From assembly GCA_918026815.1 (NCBI GenBank), contig CAKJVC010000012.1, positions 186,001-250,000 of the forward strand: a stretch of DNA of 64,000 nt, given 5' to 3'. Made by a program: the position numbers and the translations under genes. A model generated the notes under the pieces. That model ran no database searches, had not been told where the DNA came from, and was given only the letters and a program-made list of their open reading frames with translations. The first letter of the stretch is position 1; each line of letters starts with the position of its first letter. Positions 10,516 to 21,720 of the stretch are shown piece by piece. The DNA is from Chalara sp. BL73. Taxonomy: Eukaryota > Ascomycota > Leotiomycetes > Helotiales.

Positions 10516-12416
10516 AATGAATTCTTAACTTTACTATGAATCCTTTCAACAATCCTCTGCAATATATAAACCCTTTCAAATTTCGGCAGCTGTGATGGAA
10601 ATTCCTCCTACTTTAGAAGAACCAGCAGTGAACGCACAACTTCAAGCAATTCCCGGTGATTTCGGTACTACTTATCTGCTTATATACAACATTGACAAGA
10701 AAAAGATGTTTGATAAAAAATGAGTTCCTGGAGAAAAGCAGAATTGGCCGCGCTGTCATCGCTTTACGCCAGCCGCATAACTTTTTACATAGCCACAAAG
10801 AATACAAAGTTTTGCCTCATTTCAAGCTGTTTATGAACATTTAACGACACAATTACCGTCACGTACGCTACCGCAGGGAATAAGCCTATAGTTTTTAAAT
10901 GTAATAACGTAAAATCTGAGCATACTGCCCGGCAAGAAGTCGTGAAAAGTACTAACATCGTCTGCACGGATTACGACACTTTTGTTGAATTTGTTTACCA
11001 GGAGGCGCAGATATCATTAAGCAACATTTTTTGTTTTATGCCCAACCGTTACAGATCCAGTAATAATAGTGGAAGTCAAAAGAGCCGGAAATAGCGGACT
11101 CCTTGCTGCTGTTGATTACTGGTGTAATAAGCCCGTGAAAAATAAGTTGGGATAGCAGCAATTAAAGCAAGTTAAAGGAATCTAGTCCGCACGGCTCAAG
11201 ACGGAAAAATAGGGCGGCTAGATCTGTCCACAAGTTATAGTAGACAATCGGCTTTCTCTACGCTCGCTTTAAATTTACACTTCGCAGATTGCGGCAGACA
11301 TTAACAGAGCAGAAGTACGTTTAATATTTCTTTAATTTTGTACAAGTAGTACAGTGTTTAGAAGCGTTCAAAGTTTATAGAAAATCGTATTTATTTAGCA
11401 TTTACGCTAGAAGAAAAATTTACATGTCTTTTTCCAAACGCTTAAGCGATTTCAGACTTCTAAGCGAAAGCAGTAAGTGGTAAACGCTATCGAGCTCGTT
11501 GTATTTGCCGCGAATAATCTGGCGGTGCCAGTTGGCGATTTCTTGATAAAAATACTCACCCCGATATCGCACTTTAATACACAAGGTTACGGATTGAGAC
11601 ATTCTGTAGATTTCGACTCCGCAGAAAGCTACGGTTGTTGTCACGGGACCACATACCTGCATTTAACACGTCATTCTCTCTCTCAATTTAATTAATTACA
11701 ATACAACTAAACTAACCCTTTTGCATGGTCTCCTCCCCTGACAGTTGTTGAGGTGTCCAAAGGGATACCGACAACCTTTTTCGAACACATGGTAAATACT
11801 GCTACAAAGGTGTGAGTAAGACAGGAGGAAAGGAAAGATAAAGCAAGCAAACATAGTAGTAAGAGTAATAGAAAGAACTGGAATTAGTGCTAGATTTTGA
11901 TAAGTAAAACACTGTGCTGATTTGTAGTATGCGAATCAATCAAGTACAAGTAATCACAATCCAAGTCATTTTTCCAAGAACAGTGAAGGGTGTCTACGGC
12001 CTCAGTTCAAGACAGTGTGTCAGGTCTTATTACTGCAAAATTACCGACTTGTCTGTCTGTACTTTGGCATCACGGTAGATCCGTCAAAGTCATGAGTGAT
12101 ATTGGCTTCCGCCTTAGCATCCACTCGGCAGCGTAACCCTTGGATGATTGTGCATGATCACGCCATAGCAGCCACTGCTTGTATATTTGATAATAAAGGA
12201 TGGAAGCAAGCCTAAAACACGCGCAGCATGAATAAACACTCAAAAACCACTTTATTTACACGCAAGCTAATACTGTAACTCCTTGCTGCAAATAAGCATT
12301 TGTAGTTATGCGAAATCCTAGTTATCTAAATTGCCAGCGCAGGCTATGCCTTCATTGCGGTGGCACATTTGGAGAGAGAAAGTAACAAATCCACGCGCTT
12401 ATAGACTATGATATCT
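10516..12416. other. Gene-poor stretch, possible old element remnants
   Basis: About 1.9 kb with frames broken by frequent stops. Around 10594-10850 a plus-strand stretch starting at an ATG (MEIPPTLEEPAVNAQL..) reads well for about 43 codons and then is cut by stops, as in a decayed gene or transposon. I could not match it to a known transposase. The rest shows nothing definite. Confidence 0.35.
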
Positions 12417-14003
12417 TCACAAATATCTGTTCTTGAAGGATTGAGCTCCAAAATACAAGCCGATAGCTGCTAGAATGGTTGTTGTACCAACCACCCCTTT
12501 TACCAGATACTCAGCTTGGGTGAAAAATCCAATTCTTTCTCCTCGAGGCTCGGGTTTAAGAGGTGGTATCAACTTCTCGTAACTGGCACGAATAGCTGGG
12601 ACACTGGATGGCAAGGCGTCAGATGACTTGGTAGCAATAATCTGGGCACGGGAGAAAAGGGTGGTCGGGAAGACGGGTCTCAATGGCTCTGGCGATATAA
12701 AGGTGTTGAAGGCTATGATCGGTGTCAGTCAACTGCCTAGTCTGGAGAAGTACCAGGGACTCACTAGGGTGTAAGACTGATTGAATGCTGCTAACAGAGA
12801 AGGTATGGGCATTGGTCCATCTAGATGCATATTCCACAACTCTCTTAGAGCCTGGAGCTAGAAAGGCTACCTGTAGAATTGGACTTGGCAAGCTGCTGAG
12901 AAGATCGAGCGCTTTCTCTAATGAAGTCACTGTGACTACCAGCAATGCTCCGACAGCTTGAGTTTGACGCAGCTTGGATTCCAGTGGTGAATCGGTGGTG
13001 CTGGATGACCCTTCCCCCCAATTGCTATTCAAAGAAAAGGTGTCCTTGTCCCAAAAAGTACAATCCGGTATTTGACATACATTAGAATCCGTAGAGTGTT
13101 TTTCGGTTGCTCGTTGGCGCCTCAACGCGTTTCGAAGTTCGGACACGTCTTCAGGACGAACAAAGACTGCAGAGAGATTATCCGACGGCAGTTTCATGTT
13201 AGCCGTGCTTGAGTATATCTGTTTGGCAATAGTTTCCCAGTCCTTTTTCCCCTCGTCAATTATAGCAACGTTGTAGCCCTCAGCTACTGAATAAAAGTGA
13301 GTCTCCGGATATTGTAAAATCGTGGAAAATGTAGTGGTCGAACTGTCTGGAGAAATATAAGCGCCTGAATACGAACTCGCCTCCTAAAAGTTAGCCTTAC
13401 CAATAACCGCGATGTGATTGATTCCGTCCTCTTTGATGTCTGCAGCGCTGATTCCTGGAACCAAAAACAGTGTGTTCGAACTAAGATATTTGCTCCATTT
13501 CTGACTGAGCAGTGAAATGAATGCATTGCTATGATCCGCAGATGTTGCCATTATAGTGACATTGTTTGCAGCAATGGACGCTGCCAAAGGTGCAAGCCCA
13601 AAGCGAATGAAATTTTGCACATTAGATATAATGAGACACACTCCACGAGGCCGTTCTTGAATGGTGACTGGACCAAAGGCTGTAGAACGCACACAGGAAC
13701 TTGTAAATTTGTTGCTGTTGACTTTTGAAATGTAGCTCTGGAGGTCTGCAACAAAAACGGCGATTTCTCTCTCGTAAAGGAGGGCTGGTTGCTGAGACTC
13801 TGTTTTCGTATCAGCAAAACTTCCTAGTTAGCAATCAAGTCCCCCTTACCTTGTGCGAGAGAAGATACTATAGCATCCCGATTATCTATGACTAACCGAT
13901 GGAGACCATGAAGCTGTTGCAACCTCCATCGCTTGTCGCCAACTGTGTAATTGGCAAGCCAAGCCGCGTTCGCTTTTTCCACTGTGCTTTGGAAGAGAGC
14001 CAT
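12417..14003 (-). CDS. Aldehyde-dehydrogenase-fold protein, probably catalytically dead, C-terminal anchor
   Basis: Four exons: 14003-13850, 13799-13401, about 13346 (or 13364)-12765, and 12712-12417. The start reads MALFQSTVEKANAAWLANYTV..RRLQQLHGLHRLVIDNRDAIVSSLAQ, the usual ALDH class-3 N-terminus. RPRGVCLIISNVQNF..GLAPLAASIAANN matches the cofactor-binding segment but lacks the normal PWN motif. Where ALDHs have GQxC with the catalytic cysteine, this protein has YSSTANMKLPSDN, with no cysteine. The C-terminal segment VVGTTTILAAIGLYFGAQSF is hydrophobic, as in membrane-bound fatty aldehyde dehydrogenases. All frames join without lesions, so it looks like a maintained pseudoenzyme, not a pseudogene. 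The acceptor of intron 2 is ambiguous (36 or 54 bp). Confidence 0.75.
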
Positions 14004-14508
14004 GGAAGCAATTTTTTAATTTGAAGAAAGTCAAAATGGAACGATGAAAGGAAATAAACACGCAACGTCTTAAAGCAACATGCACCAAGAAGATAAGCGG
14101 AATATCCTAGAAAATGGATTTGAGAATAAGTTTATATAATCTACGTCGCCGCCAATTGGGAGATATTCGGCGAACTCTATCTACAGCTACACGACGCCCC
14201 TTTGGATTATGTTTAGAATGTAGTTTCGGTATATCTCATAGCCCCACCGTAGCCGAGTCACCATCAGAAACACGCCTCCTCGCCCCTTGCTCCGCCGCAC
14301 CCGGCTGACATCCATCTCCCTTTCAAAAGAACACAACCTTTAGGAACTAGCCAATGGATGTGTTCTGGTATTTCCTTCGGTAAAGGAACCCTTGCATCTT
14401 ACGTTCTAGTGGTTCGGGCTTATGGCCTAAAACTTATATAGCCTTGACTTAAGCAAGATTTCTCTTTCAGCCTTTTTTGGGGGGTTATGACAACCTAATT
14501 CCTTTACT
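14004..14508. promoter_or_regulatory. Divergent intergenic region, ALDH-like / dioxygenase
   Basis: 505 bp between two divergent genes, so both promoters lie here. A pyrimidine-rich tract (ATTTCTCTTTCAGCC near 14460) precedes the dioxygenase start. No clear gene. Confidence 0.4.
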
Positions 14509-15500
14509 ATGTCTCATGCCAATTGTACAGAGATTTTTTTCCCTGCTGCTTTCTGGTCGCATGGGTCGCCGTGGATGTGTTCTAAACAGTCCGCCTCTTC
14601 AGAATTTTGGAGAGAAGTCAGTACCGTCTCCGCAATGTTAGCCATCCTAAGTGACTGACCTTCGTCAGTTTGGGAAACAAGCCAGCGCTCATGGTGTGAA
14701 AGGCCTGGTCTTCATCGGAGCACACTGGGAAGAACTGGATGATCGCATCCGCGTCGCAACCAAAGAAAAGCCTGAGATAGTCCAGATGGACTTGATTCCT
14801 CGCTCCTATTGGGAGAACTACAAAATCAATATTGACCTTAGCCTCGCCCGACGTGTTATTCAATTGCTTCGTGACAACAACTTCGGAGATGTCGAAGAGG
14901 ATCCAACGTTTGATTGGCACGACGACACCGTTACCCCTTCGACGTGGATGTTTCCTGAAGGCACACCACCGGCGACGGTTGTGAGTCTGAATGCTCGATT
15001 TAATTCCACTTTCCACGCCAGGATCGGCAATGCGTTAAGCCAGCTTCGCAAGGAAGGAATATTACTCTGTGGTACTGGTGGTGCTGTTCACAACCTGTAC
15101 AGAAACAACTGGGTCCCACTCTTTGCTAAGGGTGATAACTTTCAACTGGGCAGCAAGCCTGCCAAGTGGGCAATTGAATTTGAGAAGTCGGTCAATGATG
15201 TGGTAATATCCACCGCTGTAAGTAGTTACGATACTCATATGTTCTATTCATACTATCTGCAAATTAACACTGATAGTACAGGGGCCGAAGTTAGCTGGAG
15301 CTTTGATTCGTTTAACCCAAAGTCCTTGGTATAAGGATGCTCATCCGACTGATGATCACTTCTATCCGCTCATTGTTATTGGAGGGGCTGTTGCAGAAGA
15401 GAATACCAAAGGAAAGAAGACAGCACAGACCTGGGAGCTGCAACATATGTGTAACAATCAGTTTGTCTGGGGTAGCTGGTCAAACGAACTGGTGAGCTGA
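14509..15500 (+). CDS. LigB/DODA-type extradiol ring-cleavage dioxygenase
   Basis: Predicted Fe or Zn-dependent extradiol dioxygenase of the 4,5-DOPA dioxygenase family, opening catechol-type rings in the cytosol. Three exons (14509-14616, 14669-15217, 15282-15500; introns of 52 and 64 bp) give 291 residues. Metal ligands expected for the family are visible: His in FWSHGSPWM (exon 1), His in FIGAHWE, and His in HPTDDHFYPL. The active-site region GTGGAVHNLYRNNW is also present. The short first exon is required to supply the SHGSP histidine. It sits beside a small cupin on the opposite strand and at the edge of a run of catabolic genes, which suggests an aromatic substrate (inference). No lesion seen. 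Confidence 0.88.
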
Positions 15501-15899
15501 GCGGACTAAGATATGACATGATACTATTTATTTTCCCTATTTTTTTGTGTAATCTATGTGCTCACGTCACAGTCTATTTAGATTAGATGATATTTGTAAG
15601 ACCATAAACCCACATCTTGGACCTTGAGAGCAGTTAACCCCGCGATTCACCTTATCAAAACAAGTCATATATAACGCCTATTCAGTAAGCACCAACCTAA
15701 ATTTCACGGCGAGTTACAGTTTCAATTGAGAACGGCTGAGCGGTGTCCACATCAAACTCAGTTCCCGAAGATTTGGATGACCGGAGATGGAGAGGGGATT
15801 GAACTCTTAATTTCTGCCATTTGATATAACATTTTAATAGTAGGTAAGATAACCTTCCGGCACTTTCAAGATTTTCGTTTTCACGGCAGGTATACCTGC
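15501..15899. other. Convergent 3' intergenic region
   Basis: 399 bp between the convergent dioxygenase and cupin genes; A+T-rich, presumably both 3' ends. No gene seen. Confidence 0.4.
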
Positions 15900-16493
15900 C
15901 TACTGATCATTCCCACTCGGTGGCAGCCCTTCGACGCCCTTGCCCAAGTCCTCCTTCAAAACCTTTCCTCCCAGAACCAACTTCTGGCAATCCTGAAGTA
16001 CAAACAGCATCCGAGCCCAATCCGTCTTACTCGGGTTCCGCCACGCATGCATGGTTGCCCGCTGAACTGCGACATCGCCACGGTGCATTAGCTGCGTCTC
16101 TCCCGAGTCCAGCACCAACTCAATCGAGCCTTCCAGCACCACACCGTAGTCAAGGCTCTGTGTCCGATGCATTATGCAGTCGTATCCAGGAGCGAAATCT
16201 ACAATCCGGCAAACGGTTCCACCTGGCTGGACGAGGCCAAGTTTACCGGAGGTTGTTACCTCGTCATGTCTCGTAATGTCGGCGTTGGAATTGAGTGATG
16301 CCGGGAACTCGGAGGTTGTATAAACGACGTTGAAGCCCATCAAATTGTCTTCAAAGGATGTCCATTTTCCGGGACGCTTGGATTGCACGATTGCTTTACC
16401 GGTCAGCTCGTCGTGGCCGGTGAGGTAGGCAGTGACGCCTGGTAGATTAGAAACTTGACCTGGCTGCTGTGGCCGATCATCCGAGGAAGCCAT
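15900..16493 (-). CDS. Small cupin-domain protein
   Basis: Single exon, 197 residues. The centre is one cupin barrel: CIMHRTQSLDYGVVLEGSIELVLDSGE (residues ~107-133) is motif 1 with glycine-rich turn, and RGDVAVQRATMHAWRNPS is motif 2. Members of this single-cupin group are common in fungal degradation and secondary-metabolite clusters and are often of unknown activity. At this length it is not a two-barrel gentisate or homogentisate dioxygenase. The N-terminus is hydrophilic without a signal, so probably cytosolic. Start ATG at 16493; A+T-rich upstream. Intact. Confidence 0.85.
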   Translation of the reverse strand: MASSDDRPQQPGQVSNLPGVTAYLTGHDELTGKAIVQSKRPGKWTSFEDNLMGFNVVYTTSEFPASLNSNADITRHDEVTTSGKLGLVQPGGTVCRIVDFAPGYDCIMHRTQSLDYGVVLEGSIELVLDSGETQLMHRGDVAVQRATMHAWRNPSKTDWARMLFVLQDCQKLVLGGKVLKEDLGKGVEGLPPSGNDQ

Positions 16494-17287
16494 CGTGTTG
16501 GCTATGGTTGATGTCTCAATATAATTATAATAGATCGAAAATTTATTGCAATGGATAGAATGGGTTGGTCAGAGGATTTTTTATTGAATTAAAGTGAGGG
16601 GTGAGACGAGAAGTGAGAATGTTTCCATTTTATACTGTGCCGCTAATTAATTTAGCCTTACTTTTAAGTGCCAATACATCTTACTTTTAAGCGCCGATTT
16701 TTTACTGCAAAGCGTGCTGTCATCACTGCATCCCCAACCCCTCCCCTTCCGAGCAAAGTCTATTGCACATAAACCTGGGACGAAGATGCTGGGTTAAATA
16801 CACACAAACCGGGCAAGGTAAGCCCCCGCTAGTGGAAGTCAGGTCCAGAACAGGCCCATGGCGGATGTCGGTGAAAACACTTGTGAGACCGACCCTCCCA
16901 TGATCCTGTTGGGAAATATTGATTGCAGAAAAGTCCCAAAAGATGGAGGTAGCAGGAACCAGCAGGACTTTGTCTCACACTATCAATTATAGACCCTCGC
17001 TAAAAAAGATGTTCCAAACAGACCTTGTGCTCTTATCGTGCGATTCCATTGGCATTGACTAGATGGGGTTTACAAATCTATTTGGGTGGAGTCTATTTGA
17101 CATGAGGTATTCCGCAATAAGTACAACGCAGTGTTTGATACATGAACTATTGGGTACATGATTCGGAGTGGCTTCTCGTCCAATAGTCTTAATGTGTTCA
17201 TGAGTACTCCCGCAATCCGGATATTAAACTAAGAGAATCTCGCGTCCTGTTTCGATCGCAACTCTTGCAATTGCCCAGTCGGTATGC
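16494..17287. other. Intergenic, cupin promoter side
   Basis: About 790 bp. Just upstream of the cupin start there are two close direct copies of TTACTTTTAAGTGCC / TTACTTTTAAGCGCC (around 16659 and 16681), possible regulatory repeats. No gene seen. Confidence 0.45.
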
Positions 17288-19366
17288 TCAGATACAACCC
17301 CGGTAGCCCATAATACTGAAACTGCAAGAATACACACAGATTGCGGCATGTAGGCCTTCACCTAATGTCGAAGGATAGTTCTTCGTTGTAGCTGGAAGTG
17401 TCGCACACATTTTCGCTCTTTGAGCGATCACGATTCTTTGTGCGGCTTGAATCGGTAGGCCCGCATGTAGGACCACTATCTTGCCATGGTCTGAACCTTG
17501 CCACTCACTTAGAGCTTCTGATACTATGGAGACAGAGAGAGGCAGCAAAAATTTGTAAACGAGGTCATGGATGCCAACCATGTTTATGTGTAGCACAATT
17601 GACGACAGGCGGAACAATAGCATGGTCGAGTCCTCGATATGTCCCTCGTGAGTCTTAAGCCAGCGGTTAAGTGCTAATACAAAAAACGGTCGCTTCCACA
17701 AGCTCTCTTCAGACATGGAAGTCGTTTTGATTGGCATTGAGTACCAAGAAAATATTAGTAGTGAAGACAAAGTATGGAGACTTTGTAACGAATTCTTAAG
17801 AGCTATCGTGGAGCTTTCGGGTGTCATCAGAGCTAATTGTTTTAAGAAGGTTGTGACTCTCTTTGGACTGAGAAAGAACTGAAGTACTCGGGATTTGTGG
17901 TAGTTGGAGCTCATTGATTAAGATTGGGTACAAATTTGGGGGACGCTGAAAAAGGACGACTCGATAGCTTTCAAGCACATCCACGTCTTTTCTGAGCCTG
18001 CACGGGTAAGTTAGTTCGTTCATTCATTGGAGGAGGATGCAAAACCTACCCTTGCCACAATGCATCCGAGTCAGGATTCCATTCTAGGGTGTGCGCTCTG
18101 CAATAACGAGACATAGCCTGCAGAGATTAGCAATGTTAGCTTTAAAGGGGTCGAGGCGTTCCGGAGCAGCTGAGTCGGCCTGGTTGAAGTTGGGCACGAA
18201 TTGTAGACGACCCGAAGGATATAAACCTGGGAAAGGAGCAGCCTCCGGGCACCGCCGCACATGGTTCTTGTCACTGTAAAACTACCATCCGTCGCACAGA
18301 AGAGGCCACGAAGAGCTGCCATGGCGAGCACCTTTTCCGATGTTGTTCCTCCATCTACTTTAAAGCCAACGAAGGAGCCTAAAGTTGGCGCGACATGCTT
18401 CATGAATTGGACAAGAATAAATTAATAATTTGCCGATCGAACTTTTGCATGGATGGATACGTGAGTAGCCAGCTGGTTGCATCACGTTTGGAATGTGAGC
18501 ATACTCTCGAGATTCTAGAGTGCTCTTCTAAAGTAGAAAGGGCAACTTGAGCCGAGTCATTGTAAGGGTCTTGATCATTGCCTGGTATGTATGTATCAGT
18601 GTCATGTATGCCAAAGGGAAAATATTCGTCCGTGCTCAGCACTTCCGGATAAAATATATTATAGTCAACATGAAAGAGGTGATCCTCCGGTGAAAGGTTA
18701 GTCTTTGAGCCTCAGAATAGTCAGGAACTCATACATTAGTATTTAACCCTCGTATGCTTCCCAATCCTAAGTCACGACCACCCGCATTACTAGACACAGG
18801 CTCTATCCCAGAGATTGTTAAAATAATGGTCCGTTGGGCAGGAGAAAACTCGTTGAATCTGTTCGATTGGAGGACAGAGTCTATTGCCTGACAGAGTGTT
18901 TCCAAACTGGAAGAAATGGGTTGCGTTCTTGCAATGAGGGGATCGACGATAGATGGGTATGAATCAGAGACTTCGTTTTCCTGGGAAACTCTCAGGATGC
19001 TGACTGGAAACGCTGGGACTGATATTGAAATATCCTGACATTGTTTGAACTGTGAGAACTGCGAATGTTGATCTGGGGTCGTATTGTTTAGTGTTCGATA
19101 GCTATGATGTCCATCCACTGCCTCAACTAACCGCTCTGGGACGGGGTTGGCATTTCGGTTTGACCAGGATGGAAGTGACGGAGAAGCGCCAGATGTAATG
19201 GTATGCTGGATATTTGAAGTGTGCTAGTCTATGCCCTCTCTCGTAATAGGCGTCCTTGGTTGTTTGCCTCTGAGATAAGTGCATGTCCGATTCTCTTTCT
19301 CACAGCCAGAGCATGGAATGCTACCACTGCACTTCAAAAAAAATTTCATGGCAGAAAATCGCACGC
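17288..19366 (-). pseudogene. Broken Zn2Cys6 transcription factor gene
   Basis: The layout is that of a fungal zinc-cluster regulator. Near 19363-19285 the zinc cluster is recognisable as ACDF, then C-x6-C with CSGSIPCSGC and TCTY, but the pieces lie in different frames (extra bases beside CDF and before the second CSG). The expected intron after the cluster has no GT donor. Middle parts are intact: HSYRTLNNTTPDQHSQF.. joins DHLFHVDYNIFYPEVL across a 50-bp intron. The conserved segment LFLSN / MKHVAPTLGSFVGF is separated by a one-base loss near 18406. Another shift occurs before ILTRMHCGK (~18065) and another after SYRVVLFQRPP (~17800). The C-terminal region (LLFRLSSIVLHIN, LHAAICVY) is still recognisable. 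It sits next to catabolic genes it may once have controlled. Confidence 0.75.
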
Positions 19367-20057
19367 GAGCCTGGTGCGATGTTTTGGGTTGCCGGGTGTG
19401 TCCGGCGCATCAGGCTGGCGTCGCGAACCGTGTCTGGCAATATTCCTCTGCTGTACATCCGATCGCTGAAATCTGCGATGGTAATGCGGACAAGGGAACG
19501 GGACTTCTTGGGTGTCTGATAACCAAGGCTGTTAGGCACCGTCTTTGAATTGACGGATGGATAATACGAACGAATCCTCTGGTGTCGCTGCAAGTGCTCC
19601 GTTCGGGATAAGGTACGACCGCGATTTTGGCACTAGAGAGAGCAGTCAGCATAGTGAACGAACGTCTATACCTTTAGCGGCAAGAAATGGAATGGGGGAA
19701 AGTGGGGGGGGGGTGGGGGGGGGGGGGGGGGAGACTGGGGCGGGATAAGATCAAACAACCTGCTGTTTTCGATGGTCGCTCGAGGGATGTTGGTTCGGAC
19801 ATAGTTGTAGCGGCAATACAAAGTAGGTTAGAGAGCCAAATTGAGCGTTAAAGTGTGGAGAGGAGAGTGGAGAGCGGAGGCGGGAGGTGGAGTTGGCCCT
19901 CTGGCCATGATATCGCTTGATCTCGTTTACTTGGTCGGCCCCGCTTGCTGGCCTCGGTTATCAGGCCCCAGTCACTCCTCACGTCCCCTAACAAACCTCA
20001 ACAACGGTGATGTCCCCACCACGCAATTAGCTATATGATCTCTCTTGCGCAGTACCT
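19367..20057. other. Intergenic with poly-G tract
   Basis: About 690 bp. A G-run at 19704-19731 is interrupted by a single T; G/A-rich sequence continues to about 19900. No supported gene. Confidence 0.6.
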
Positions 20058-21470
20058 TTAACTTGGGCTCCATTCATTCCCCTTTCTACGGGGAAATGCA
20101 GCTAACTCGGCTGGTGGGTTGTTGATGCCTGGGTTTCCTAATCGAACGCACATGTCTACTGGTGGCAGTTTTCCCCACACAGTCCAGCCTTGTCGGCCCT
20201 CTCCTTTCAGGAAGGCATCGAGAAAGGATCTTCGGACTTTCATTTCTTCGTGATAATAGAACGGCAAATCGTGCCACCCGGTAATGTATCGTAAATATTT
20301 GAATTTTGGCCCCGCTTGTAAATAGCCCATTATATTTCCACGTAGGTGGAGGAGAATTCCAACACTCATCAATGGGACTGCAATGTCTTCGAGATTGAAG
20401 TCTTTTGTCCTGTAGTATTCTTCATCCCGGAACTTGTACGTGGCAGTATCAATAGTCTGATCTTCTCGGTTCATCTCCAATTCAGTCGGAGACAGATCGC
20501 CTTCCAATGTGTCTGCGCCACAATTTCTTGCAGCTCGTCTTGCAAGTCTGTATTGGTTGGATACGGCCTGGCGATTCCTCCACCAGGCTTTTTAGTTATT
20601 GTTAACAAACGTAATTTAGTTCCTGCCGAGAGCTATTACCTATAAATGCACTCGACAAAATTCCGCCGTGACGGACACGGTCACGATAATAATCGTTCAT
20701 GCCTGCTATAAATCAGTAAGCATACTCCGCCGTATAGAGAAACTTAGCCTTGGTGTGGAAATATTAACCTTCCCATGGGATCACAGCTGCGAGACCCTTA
20801 GGTTTTCGAGCTGCAACTCTCCACTGACTCCCTGCATAGTAACTGATTCCCAGAAGCCCGACTTTTCCGCTGCTCCAGATTTGCTCTGCGGCCCACTCAA
20901 CAACGTCAAAAAACCCATCACTGGTACCACTACTCATAGAGTCGAGCTTTCCAGGAGACTGCCCACAGCCTCACTCATCAGCGCGAACCACCACATACCC
21001 ATGGGATGTCCAAAAAGCTGGGCCAGGAGTCTCCCAGGCCGAGTGTTCAGACTTCTGTTCTGGATTGACTTCGGAGAAGGACTTTGGGTGAAAGCTATAA
21101 TCGATCATGATCATGGTCATTGGGTCCTTCTACATAAATGATAATCTCACTCCGAGTATGGGACGTCTTTGCCATCTACACACAATGTTCAGCCTCCACT
21201 ACCCAAGAGCAATTCTAGACCGTACTTACATGGACCATATGTGACAAGCACAGGATATTTTTCCTCAAGTTTAGGCCGATAAACGTTTGCCCTTACCAAC
21301 AGAGGGTCATCAGGCGTGCTTTTTGCAGCTGTTCCCAACGGAATATCCACGTTGAGTTCAACAACATAAGGCCCGAAGGCACTACAGTATGAAGGTTTTG
21401 GACAGGTAGTGGCATTTCTTTCACAAAACAGCTACTTCTACAAAATCTGGAGGCTTTCCGTCTCAAACAT
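20058..21470 (-). pseudogene. CocE/NonD-family hydrolase with an in-frame stop
   Basis: Alpha/beta hydrolase of the X-Pro dipeptidyl-peptidase S15 type (family hydrolyses esters or amides). At least six exons can be joined. They include VELNVDIPLG..NVYRPKLEEKYPVLVTYGP, then YGKDVPYSD (intron 21176-21229), FHPKSFSEVNPEQKS (intron 21095-21150), the nucleophile elbow LLGISYYAGSQW, NDYYRDRVRHGGIL (intron 20703-20768), and WWRNRQAVSNQYRL (intron 20588-20639). It ends with TGWHDLPFYYHEEM and the PPVDMCVRLGNPG tail. Introns join cleanly, but in the highly conserved RADERG motif the arginine codon is TGA (20971-20973). A five-residue gap is also seen at VPLMSV-GILLHLRGN. One substitution would explain the stop; the gene may be a young pseudogene or hold a sequence error. 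Start at 21470 is tentative. Divergent to the fumarylacetoacetase. Confidence 0.75.
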
Positions 21471-21586
21471 GAAAGGGTTCGTTGATGAGAAAATTCGAAT
21501 TGTGATTGAAGTTTACCCGAACCTGCAGGGAGATTCATTCCTTTGCCGATTCGCTAACCTCACCATAGCCGATACATTTGGTCTGG

Positions 21587-21613
21587 CTACACTGACCCCA
21601 GGGGTCAGTGTAG
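21587..21613. promoter_or_regulatory. 27-bp palindrome in divergent promoter
   Basis: Perfect inverted repeat of 13-bp arms (CTACACTGACCCC and its complement) around a single A. It lies in the 247-bp gap between the divergent CocE-type hydrolase and the fumarylacetoacetase, where a dimeric regulator such as a zinc-cluster protein could bind both promoters. The function is inferred. Confidence 0.6.
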
Positions 21614-21720
21614 TCGGACCCCGATACAATCCCCACTGCAGCTTCGCGTAACGTAACACTCGAACACTATGGTATTCGAAGTCATTTTGATCTTCTAAAG
21701 AAGACAAAAGTCCATTCTTG

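Noticed and set aside
10221..10562. Open minus-strand frame with FCC..DRH repeats over the repeat array
   Set aside because: It follows from the tandem DNA repeat, starts in variable spacers, and has no plausible promoter or domain.
14114..14308. 64-residue plus-strand frame in the divergent promoter
   Set aside because: No codon or domain support and it lies in the presumed promoter.
15900..16493. Cupin as gentisate or homogentisate 1,2-dioxygenase
   Set aside because: Too short, with only one cupin barrel; those enzymes are about twice this length.
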